Assembly (NCBI RefSeq): GCF_018131225.1
Contig: NZ_JAFCMM010000001.1
Coordinates: 1,116,001-1,180,000, forward strand
Reading direction: 5' to 3'
DNA: 64,000 bases
Origin: Bradyrhizobium sp. U87765 SZCCT0048
GTDB taxonomy: Bacteria; Pseudomonadota; Alphaproteobacteria; Rhizobiales; Xanthobacteraceae
Below are positions 32,953-41,484 of the stretch, in pieces. Made by a program: the position numbers and the translations under genes. Position 1 is the stretch's first letter; each line of letters begins with the position of its first letter. Below the pieces are notes generated by a model, which was not told the DNA's origin, did not search any database, and saw nothing but the letters and a program-made list of their open reading frames with translations.

Positions 32953-33507
32953 CTATTCGAAGGAATTGGCTTCGCCGGCCCCGGTGATGGGCGGCAGCGG
33001 ATAAAGGTCGCGCCCGGTGGCGAGGCTGAGGAGATGGCCGACAAGCTGCAGCAGCAGCCGCAGCACCAGCACGCCGCAGCCGAACGGCACCAGCGCCGCG
33101 GAGATCCAGGTCGGCCACGGAATGGCCCCCCCCAGCACGTCGCCCTGCTGGTAGTTGTCGAGCGCGCGCTCGAAGCCGACCTGCGAGATCAGTCCGAACA
33201 CGAACAGCCCGACCAGCGCCGTGACGATCTCGGACAGGCGGCGTCCCGCCGGCGAAAAGCGATGCAGCAGGATGTCGACGCCGACATGAGCGTGCTCGCG
33301 CAAGCCATCCGACAGCGTGAGGAAGAACACCCCGGCGAGCAGGTAGAGCCCGATCAGGTCATAGGTGAAGCTGAAGGGGCGGTTGACGACGTAGCGCATG
33401 AAAACGTCGGCGACCACCAGCACCATGATGATGAACAGGAATGCGACCGCGATGAACGTCAGGATGCGCTCGATCGCGGCAAGAACGTCGCCGATCCGCC
33501 GGATCAC
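32953..33507 (-). CDS. dctQ: TRAP transporter small permease subunit (DctQ)
   Basis: This 184-residue protein has four membrane segments. The DctQ pattern is seen in VVADVFMRYVVNRPFSFTYDL and LREHAHVGVDILLHRF. The GTG at 33507 was chosen because it overlaps the dctP stop (GTGA); the longer reading to 33594 adds Arg-rich sequence belonging to the dctP gene in another frame. It pairs with DctM in the inner membrane. Confidence 0.9.
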   Translation of the reverse strand: MIRRIGDVLAAIERILTFIAVAFLFIIMVLVVADVFMRYVVNRPFSFTYDLIGLYLLAGVFFLTLSDGLREHAHVGVDILLHRFSPAGRRLSEIVTALVGLFVFGLISQVGFERALDNYQQGDVLGGAIPWPTWISAALVPFGCGVLVLRLLLQLVGHLLSLATGRDLYPLPPITGAGEANSFE

Positions 33508-34535
33508 TTCTTCACTCCCTCGGCGAGCAGCGCCTCGAACTCCTTGAGCGCGGCGGATGCCGGTTTGCCGCGGGCATCGAGCGCGGCCGCCCAATCCTTG
33601 CCGACTCCCTTGAACTTCTCTTTCATCTCCGCGCGCGTCGCCGGCGGGATCGCCTCGAAGGTGACGCCCGCCTGCTCGAGGCGCTGACGCGAGCCGTCCT
33701 GTTCCTTGTCGACGTCGGCACAGGCCTTGGCCTGCATGGCCTCGGAGGCTTCATCCATCGCGGCCTTTGCATCGGCCGGCAGCCGGTCCCAGGCCGCCTG
33801 GCTGATCGAATAGGCGACGATGAAACTGCCAAAGCTGACGCCATCGGTGGCGTGCTTCACCAGCTTCTCCAGGCCATAAGAGGTGACGCTCTCCATCGGA
33901 AACAGCAGGCCGTCGAGCGTGCCGCGCGACAGCGATTCATAGGCGTCGGGCGCCGACATCCGCACCGGCACCGACCCGATCGCCCGTAATGTCAGATCCT
34001 GCGCGCCACCGGTGGTGCGCAGCTTCAGTCCCTGGACATCCTTGAGCGTCTCGACCTTCTGCCTGGTGCTGTAGATCTGATAGGGCGGCAGTACCACTTC
34101 CATCAGCAGGCGGATCTTGTTCGGCGCATATTCCTGCTTGGCGAGCACGCCCTGCCGCGCGCTCTTCCAGTACGCCGCCGTGCCCTCACAGCTGGTGTGG
34201 AACGCCTCGGGCAATTGCGCGACCTCCGACAGCGGCATCTTGTCGGAGGCGTAGGACGGCGCGATGTAACCGATGTCGACGACGCCCGACTGGGTCAGCC
34301 GCAACAGATCAGCGGCTTTGCCGATCTGCTGGTTGGGATAGTAACTGAAGGTCACCGCGCCCCTGGTGCGCGCGGTCACCTCGTCCATCCACGGCTTGAG
34401 CATCAGCCGGACGAGGTAGTGGCCGGCTGGAAACGAATCCGCGACCTTCAGCTCAAGGGCCTGCGCCGGAGCGGCCACACCTGCGGCAAGCGACAGGGCG
34501 ACCAGCGAACCGGCCCATCCCAACGATGTCTTCAT
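33504..34535 (-). CDS. dctP: TRAP transporter substrate-binding protein (DctP family), copy 1
   Basis: This 343-residue periplasmic receptor leads the leftward operon. The signal peptide ends near AQALE (residue 30). Motifs include RLTQSGVVDIGYIAPSYASDK and GLKLRTTGGAQDL. GGGAGA lies 7 nt before ATG 34535; an upstream in-frame start at 34700 would pass through the divergent promoter region and is unlikely. It is clearly a diverged paralogue of the receptor at 30577-31623. The likely ligand is a dicarboxylate, with itaconate favoured by context. Confidence 0.92.
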   Translation of the reverse strand: MKTSLGWAGSLVALSLAAGVAAPAQALELKVADSFPAGHYLVRLMLKPWMDEVTARTRGAVTFSYYPNQQIGKAADLLRLTQSGVVDIGYIAPSYASDKMPLSEVAQLPEAFHTSCEGTAAYWKSARQGVLAKQEYAPNKIRLLMEVVLPPYQIYSTRQKVETLKDVQGLKLRTTGGAQDLTLRAIGSVPVRMSAPDAYESLSRGTLDGLLFPMESVTSYGLEKLVKHATDGVSFGSFIVAYSISQAAWDRLPADAKAAMDEASEAMQAKACADVDKEQDGSRQRLEQAGVTFEAIPPATRAEMKEKFKGVGKDWAAALDARGKPASAALKEFEALLAEGVKK

Positions 34536-34585
34536 GCGTTTTCTCCCGATGTCTCTTGGCTGGGCTCGTCTTGTTTGGATAATTT

Positions 34586-34601
34586 GTACATATACGTGGA
34601 T
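34586..34601. promoter_or_regulatory. Candidate IclR-type operator, left (dctP side)
   Basis: GTACATATACGTGGAT is an imperfect dyad and matches the reverse complement of the right-hand dyad at 34678-34693 in most positions, flanked on both copies by TTT and TTAAA. It overlaps the -10 zone of a plausible leftward promoter whose -35 resembles TTGACG. A further 8-bp inverted pair, GGATAATT at 34577-34584 and AATTATCC at 34620-34627, brackets it. Confidence 0.55.
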
Positions 34602-34651
34602 TAAACCGTCAATATGCTGAATTATCCGAACAGAAATGCGCGCCCCGCACG

Positions 34652-34679
34652 TTGACAGCGCGCTCTCCAAATTTAATGT
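34652..34679 (+). promoter_or_regulatory. Candidate sigma-70 promoter for the CoA-transferase/MaoC/CitE operon
   Basis: TTGACA at 34652-34657 is followed after 16 nt by TAATGT at 34674-34679. Transcription would begin inside the dyad at 34678-34693, the arrangement expected for repressor control. AAGGAA precedes the first gene's ATG (34734). Confidence 0.5.
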
Positions 34680-34693
34680 CCACGTAAATGGAC
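34678..34693. promoter_or_regulatory. Candidate IclR-type operator, right (CoA-transferase side)
   Basis: GTCCACGTAAATGGAC is a perfect 5-bp dyad (GTCCA/TGGAC) with a 6-nt spacer. This resembles IclR-family sites built around TGGA half-sites. It overlaps the predicted start of the rightward operon, whose last gene encodes an IclR protein. Confidence 0.58.
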
Positions 34694-34733
34694 AAAACAA
34701 TCACATAATATTCTGCGGGAAGGAAATCGCACC

Positions 34734-35963
34734 ATGGGTCCCCTGGACGGCCTGACCATTCTCGATCTCACCACGGTGCTGATGGGCCCCTATGCGACGC
34801 AGATCCTGGCCGACATGGGCGCCAATGTGATCAAGGTCGAAAGCCCCGAAGGCGACATCGTCCGGCAGATCGGGCCGGGGCGGACGCCGGGAATGGGCGG
34901 CATGTTCCTCAATGCCAATCGCGGCAAGCGCAGCATTGCCATCGACCTCAAGAACAAGGACGGCCGCGACGCCCTGCTGCGCCTCGTCGAGACCGCCGAC
35001 GCGCTCGTCTATAATGTGCGGCCGCAAGCCATGGCCCGCCTCGGTCTCGACTACGAGACGCTGTCCGCCATCAACCCGCGCCTCGTCTATGTCGGCGTGT
35101 TCGGCTATGGCCAGAGCGGCCCCTACGCGGCCAAACCCGCCTATGACGACCTGATCCAGGGCGCCTCGACCATCCCGACCCTGCTGGCGGCGGCCGGTGA
35201 CGGCACCCCGCGCTATGTCCCGATCACCATGGCGGACCGCGTCGTCGGACTGATGGCGGTCAACGCCATTCTCGGCGGCCTGATGCATCAGCAGCGCGCC
35301 GGCGTCGGCCAGCGTATCGACGTGCCGATGTTCGAATGCATGACCGACTTCGTGCTGATCGACCATCTCGGCGGCCTGACCTACGATCCGCCGCTCGATC
35401 ATGGCGGCTACGCGCGCCTGCTGTCGCGCTACCGCAAGCCGTACAGGACCAGCGACGGCCATCTCTGTGTTCTCATCTACAACGACAAGCAGTGGCGCAG
35501 CTTCTTCGAGGCGATCGGCCGGCTCGATTTCCTGGAACAGCCGCGCTTCGCCAACCACGCGGCGCGGCACAAGCACATCGACGAGATCTATGAGGAGATC
35601 GGCCAGATCTTCCTGACACGCACCACCGCGGAATGGCGCGCCCTGCTCGAGACCGCGGACATCCCGGTGATGCCGATGCACACGCTGGAAAGCATTCTCG
35701 ACGACCCGCATCTCAACGCCGTCGGCTTCTTCAAGACCGTCGACCATCCGACCGAGGGCCGTGTCCGGCAGATGCAGGTGCCCTCGACCTGGAGCGTCAG
35801 CCAACCGCAGCCCGGCGGCCCGGCGCCGACGCTGGGCGAGCACGGCCGCGAGATCCTGCGCAACGCCGGGTTTACGCCTGAGGAGATCGAGCGACTCGCA
35901 TCGCAGAATGCGGTGTTTCTTGGCGCCCAGTCGGCAAGATCTGGCTCAGAAGGCAACCAATGA
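34734..35963 (+). CDS. CaiB/BaiF (family III) CoA-transferase, itaconate CoA-transferase candidate
   Basis: This 409-residue protein starts with the family III opening GLTILDLTTVLMGPYATQILADMGANVIKVE. The catalytic Asp is in KPAYDDLIQGAS (about residue 139), and the CoA-binding NxRP segment is VYNVRPQAMARLG. Unlike the racemase at 26882, it lacks the GHDxNY and GDFGGG racemase motifs, so it should transfer CoA. It leads an operon with a MaoC hydratase and a CitE lyase. That is the three-step itaconate set (CoA-transferase, itaconyl-CoA hydratase, citramalyl-CoA lyase) described for Pseudomonas, where the transferase is of this family. Mesaconate or another C5 acid remains possible. Confidence 0.85.
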   Translation: MGPLDGLTILDLTTVLMGPYATQILADMGANVIKVESPEGDIVRQIGPGRTPGMGGMFLNANRGKRSIAIDLKNKDGRDALLRLVETADALVYNVRPQAMARLGLDYETLSAINPRLVYVGVFGYGQSGPYAAKPAYDDLIQGASTIPTLLAAAGDGTPRYVPITMADRVVGLMAVNAILGGLMHQQRAGVGQRIDVPMFECMTDFVLIDHLGGLTYDPPLDHGGYARLLSRYRKPYRTSDGHLCVLIYNDKQWRSFFEAIGRLDFLEQPRFANHAARHKHIDEIYEEIGQIFLTRTTAEWRALLETADIPVMPMHTLESILDDPHLNAVGFFKTVDHPTEGRVRQMQVPSTWSVSQPQPGGPAPTLGEHGREILRNAGFTPEEIERLASQNAVFLGAQSARSGSEGNQ

Positions 35964-35965
35964 CC

Positions 35966-35989
35966 GATATTCCAGACAGGCGGAATATC
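35966..35989. repeat. Short perfect hairpin after the CoA-transferase gene
   Basis: GATATTCC and its exact complement GGAATATC flank an 8-nt loop, starting 3 bp after the stop codon. No T-tract follows. It directly abuts the longer dyad repeat at 35991. Confidence 0.5.
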
Positions 35990-35990
35990 C

Positions 35991-36106
35991 GTCACCCTGA
36001 GGTGGCCTCGCAAAGCGAGGCCCTCGAAGGGCGACGGCCCGGGTGCTGATCCCGCGCCCAGGCCGAGCATCCTTCGAGGCTCGCTTCGCTCGCACCTCAG
36101 GATGAC
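35991..36106. repeat. Bradyrhizobial-type intergenic dyad (REP-like) element
   Basis: The 116-bp element begins GTCACCCTGAGG and ends CCTCAGGATGAC, near-perfect complements of each other. Inside are further complementary arms (GCCTCG/CGAGGC and TCGAAGG/CCTTCGA types). Elements with GTCATCCTGAGG...TCGAAGGATG arms are widespread in bradyrhizobial intergenic regions. It lies inside an operon, between the CoA-transferase and MaoC genes, and may modulate mRNA stability. Confidence 0.7.
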
Positions 36107-36198
36107 GGAACAACCGCTTCGTCTGCCAGCAAGAACTACAGCGCACCGGACAACACGAAGACAAGCAAACAAGACCAACGTTTCAGCAGAGGACGACC

Positions 36199-36651
36199 AT
36201 GGCAGGCCTGTATTTCGAGGATTTCACCGTGGGGCAGGAATTCACCCACGCCCTCACCCGCACCGTCACCGAGATGGACAACACCATGTTCAGCCTGCTG
36301 ACGCTCAATCCGCAGCCGCTGCACATCGACGCGCACTTCTCCGCCAAGACCGAATTCGGCCAGCGCATCTTCAACAGCCTCTATACACTCGGCATCATGA
36401 TCGGCATGACGGTGTACGACACCACGCTCGGCACCACCGTCGCCAATCTCGGCATGACCGACGTGGTCTTCCCCAAACCGGTGTTTCATGGCGACACGCT
36501 GCGGGCGACCACCAAGGTACTGTCGGTGCGCGCCTCGAAGTCGCGGCCGAACGCCGGCATCGTCGAATTCCGGCATCATGCTCTGAATCAGGACAATGAG
36601 GTGGTCGGTAGTTGCCGCCGCAGCGCGTTGATGCACCGGAGGCCGGCGTGA
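36199..36651 (+). CDS. MaoC-family (R)-hydratase, itaconyl-CoA hydratase candidate
   Basis: This 150-residue single hot-dog-fold protein matches one MaoC domain. The active-site loop reads NPQPLHID (about residues 37-44). The hydratase-2 consensus D-x-N-P-[LIV]-H has its catalytic Asp and the following Asn replaced by Asn and Gln, while the His is kept. The ribosome site is GAGGAC before ATG 36199. It sits in an operon between the CaiB transferase and the CitE lyase, overlapping the latter by 1 nt. The expected reaction is hydration of itaconyl-CoA (or mesaconyl-CoA) to citramalyl-CoA. The altered motif should be weighed when assigning the mechanism. Confidence 0.8.
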   Translation: MAGLYFEDFTVGQEFTHALTRTVTEMDNTMFSLLTLNPQPLHIDAHFSAKTEFGQRIFNSLYTLGIMIGMTVYDTTLGTTVANLGMTDVVFPKPVFHGDTLRATTKVLSVRASKSRPNAGIVEFRHHALNQDNEVVGSCRRSALMHRRPA

Positions 36652-37529
36652 TGCGCTCGATGCTGTTCGTCCCCGGCGACAGCCCGCGCAAATTCAAGCG
36701 GGCATCGCAGGGGCAAGCCAGCGCGCTGATCCTCGATCTCGAGGATTCCGTCGCGCCGGACAAGAAGAACGAAGCGCGCGACCTGACGCGCACAATGCTC
36801 GGCAACCGTCGCGATGGCCAGCAGCTCTATGTGCGGGTTAATGCACTCGACACTGGCATGACACTGCAGGATCTGGCTGCGGTAATGCCAGCCGCGCCCG
36901 ACGGCATCGTGCTGCCGAAATGCCGCGGCGGTGACGACGTCCGCCAGCTCGGCTTCTGGCTCGACGCTTTCGAAGCGGCGACCGGATCGGCCGTTGGCGC
37001 GACACGCATCGTGGTGGTAGCGACCGAGACCGCCGGATCGGTGTTCGGCCTTGGGACCTATACGGACTGCTCGCCACGGCTCGTCGGCCTGATGTGGGGC
37101 GCGGAGGATCTCGCTGCTTCGCTCGGCGCCACCGAGAACGGCAGCGGCGGCCAGTTCCACAGTCCCTACCGCCTCGCGCGTGATCTCTGCCTGATGGGCG
37201 CCGCCGCCGCCGGCGTCGCCGCCATCGATACGGTCTACACCGACATCGAGAATCTTGTCGGCCTTGAACAGGAAACCCGCGCCGCCCGTCGCGACGGCTT
37301 CTCGGTCAAGGCGATCATCCATCCCAAGCATGTCGACATCGTCAACGCGGCGTTCGAACCGACTGCGGCGGAACGGGCCTTCGCTGAAAAAATCGTCGCC
37401 GCGTTCGCCGCCAATCCCGACCTCGGGGTGATCCGGATCGACGGCAAGATGATTGACAAGCCGCATCTGAGGGCGGCTATGAAGACCCTTGGATTGACAG
37501 AGCTTCCCGCCCCTGGTGCCGGGCTCTAG
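36651..37529 (+). CDS. HpcH/HpaI-CitE family lyase, citramalyl-CoA lyase candidate
   Basis: This 292-residue TIM-barrel protein opens with RSMLFVPGDSPRKFKRA, and LILDLEDSVAPDKK follows at about 30. Mg-binding Glu and Asp are in ATETAGSVFG and GAEDLAASLG, and AIIHPKHVDIVNAAF is near the C-terminus, all standard CitE features. It cleaves or condenses 3-hydroxyacyl-CoA esters such as malyl- or citramalyl-CoA. The ATG overlaps the MaoC stop (TGATG), so the two are coupled. In context it should split citramalyl-CoA into acetyl-CoA and pyruvate. A malyl-CoA thioesterase or lyase role is an alternative. Confidence 0.86.
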   Translation: MRSMLFVPGDSPRKFKRASQGQASALILDLEDSVAPDKKNEARDLTRTMLGNRRDGQQLYVRVNALDTGMTLQDLAAVMPAAPDGIVLPKCRGGDDVRQLGFWLDAFEAATGSAVGATRIVVVATETAGSVFGLGTYTDCSPRLVGLMWGAEDLAASLGATENGSGGQFHSPYRLARDLCLMGAAAAGVAAIDTVYTDIENLVGLEQETRAARRDGFSVKAIIHPKHVDIVNAAFEPTAAERAFAEKIVAAFAANPDLGVIRIDGKMIDKPHLRAAMKTLGLTELPAPGAGL

Positions 37530-37541
37530 CTGGGATCGATA

Positions 37542-38306
37542 ATGATCGTTCGACAGGCCGCGTACGTACTGGACATCCTGGAATACTTCGCGCGGACCAG
37601 GCAGCCGGCGTCGCTCGCTGATATCGCCGACCATTTCGGCTGGCCGCGGTCGAGCACGTTCAATCTCCTGACCACCCTGTCGGAAAAGGGTTATCTCTAC
37701 GAGCCACGGCCGCGCGGCGGCTACTATCCCACCCTGCGCTGGCTGGCGCAGGCCCGCGCCGTCGCCGAGGTCGAGCCGCTGCCGGAATGGACCCACGCCC
37801 TGATCACCGACATCTCGGCCGAGAGCGGCGAGACCGCGGCGATCGCGGCGCCGTCCGGCACCCTCGCCATCTTCATCGATGTCGTGGAATCCAGCGCCGC
37901 GATCCGCTACTTCGCCCAGATCGGCCATCGCGTGCCGATCCACGCCGCTTCCAGCGGTCGCGCGCTGCTGCTGCAGTACAGTCCGCAGGAGCGCGATGCG
38001 CTCTATCGCAAGATCGAATTCAAGCAATATGGGCCGACCACGCCGATCAGCATCGACGCGGTCGAGGCGGAGCTGCGAAAATCGACCGAACGCGGTTATT
38101 GCCTGAGCTTCGCCGACTACAGCCGCGATCTCGCCGGCGTCGCCCTGCCGCTGCCGATCGGCGACCGCCGTCTCTCCGCGGTCATCGCCGGGCCTGAATA
38201 TCGCATGCGCCCACGCATGGAGGAGATGGCCGCGATCCTCGCCAAATTGATCCAGCGCCATCGCCCGGCCGCAGATCAGACCGCGCCGGTCGCAGCAGTG
38301 CGGTGA
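37542..38306 (+). CDS. IclR-family transcriptional regulator
   Basis: This 254-residue protein has an N-terminal winged helix (SLADIADHFGWPRSSTFNLLTTLSEKGYL, about 25-55) and an IclR effector domain (about 80-245, including HAASSGRALLL and FADYSRDLAGVALPL). It lies 12 bp after the citE-like gene and so is transcribed with the operon it probably regulates. The paired dyads at 34586 and 34678 are candidate targets. The effector may be the substrate acid or its CoA ester. Confidence 0.92.
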   Translation: MIVRQAAYVLDILEYFARTRQPASLADIADHFGWPRSSTFNLLTTLSEKGYLYEPRPRGGYYPTLRWLAQARAVAEVEPLPEWTHALITDISAESGETAAIAAPSGTLAIFIDVVESSAAIRYFAQIGHRVPIHAASSGRALLLQYSPQERDALYRKIEFKQYGPTTPISIDAVEAELRKSTERGYCLSFADYSRDLAGVALPLPIGDRRLSAVIAGPEYRMRPRMEEMAAILAKLIQRHRPAADQTAPVAAVR

Positions 38307-38330
38307 GCGGACCGCAGGTCCCTCTCCGCA

Positions 38331-40376
<2,046 letters not shown>

Positions 40377-40575
40377 GTCGCAGCTCAACTCCTGTCGCGC
40401 TCCACCATTGCCGATCGGGCTGGGGCCGGCAAGCGCGGTTCCGCAGGCCACCTCTGCGCCCGTTGTCGCGGGCCCGCCGCCGCCCCCACTGTCAATCAGC
40501 ACCGGGTTCCCGGAGGTGGATAACCCCGGCCAGGGGCCCGCGCCAGCATTCCGCGACTCATTTATAAGCCGGATC

Positions 40576-41469
40576 ATGACCGAGCACCTGAACCTGGCCG
40601 AACTGGCGGCCACGCTGGAGCGATCGCCCGACTACCGCATCCTCCGCCGCCTCGTGCCGCGGAGCGAGTTCACCTCGGGCGACAGCCAGTCCACGCGGAC
40701 CGGCCTCATCCTCGATGTCGAGACGACGGGCCTCGATGTCTCCCGCGACGAAATCATCGAGCTTGGGATGGTCAAGTTCACCTATCGCCCCGATGGCCAG
40801 ATCGTCCGCGTCATCGATACCTTCTCGTGCTTCAATCAGCCGTCGGGCACGATCCCCGACGAGGTGACGGCACTGACCGGGATCACCGACGCCATGGTCC
40901 GCGGCCACAAGCTCGATGTCGATGCGATCGCGGCCTTCGCCGCCGATGCCGTCATCGTGATCGCCCACAACGCCGCGTTCGACCGCAAGTTCATGGAGCG
41001 CTACTGCCCGCCATTCGCCCAGAAGGCCTGGGCCTGCTCGGTCAGCGAGGTCGAGTGGCGCGACCACGGCTTCGAAGGCTCGCGGCTGTCCTATCTGTTG
41101 ATGAAGGCGGGCTTCTTCCATGAAGCGCACCGCGCGGTGGACGACTGCCAGGCGCTGCTGGAGATCCTTGCCGTCCAGCTTGCGGAGATCAACAGGACCG
41201 TCCTCGCCACCCTGCTCGATAAGGCCCGGCGCAGGACCGTGCGGATCTGGGCGCAGCACGCGCCGTTCGACCTCAAGGACGAGCTCAAACGGCGTGGCTA
41301 TCGCTGGAGCGACGGCTCGGATGGCCGGCCAAAATCCTGGTACATCGACGTCGACGAAAACGCCCGCGAGGCTGAGCTCGCCTTCCTGCAGACCACGATC
41401 TACCAGCGCGAGGTCGACCTGATGACCCGGAGCCTGACCGCGTTCGACCGCTTCTCGGTGCGGGCGTAA
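40576..41469 (+). CDS. DEDDh 3'-5' exonuclease (DnaQ/PolC epsilon-like)
   Basis: This 297-residue protein has an RNase T/DnaQ fold at about 45-225. Exo I is ILDVETTGLD, Exo II is IAHNAAFDRKFME, and Exo III is HRAVDDCQALLEIL (DEDDh type). About 70 further C-terminal residues contain WSDGSDGRPKSWYIDV. This resembles the extra domain of stand-alone epsilon-like exonucleases rather than the replicative DnaQ. It probably trims single-stranded DNA in repair. The frame is open back to 40375, but Pro-rich sequence there does not match the family and ATG 40576 gives a standard length. Confidence 0.88.
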   Translation: MTEHLNLAELAATLERSPDYRILRRLVPRSEFTSGDSQSTRTGLILDVETTGLDVSRDEIIELGMVKFTYRPDGQIVRVIDTFSCFNQPSGTIPDEVTALTGITDAMVRGHKLDVDAIAAFAADAVIVIAHNAAFDRKFMERYCPPFAQKAWACSVSEVEWRDHGFEGSRLSYLLMKAGFFHEAHRAVDDCQALLEILAVQLAEINRTVLATLLDKARRRTVRIWAQHAPFDLKDELKRRGYRWSDGSDGRPKSWYIDVDENAREAELAFLQTTIYQREVDLMTRSLTAFDRFSVRA

Positions 41470-41484
41470 CGGCCAGATTCTCGT

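Noticed and set aside
35991..36106. Possible CRISPR or IS end
   Set aside because: Only one dyad copy, no spacer periodicity, no transposase or target duplication; fits a REP-like intergenic element.
36588..38261. 557-codon minus-strand frame under MaoC, CitE and IclR genes
   Set aside because: Runs antisense to three recognisable coupled genes and carries no domain.
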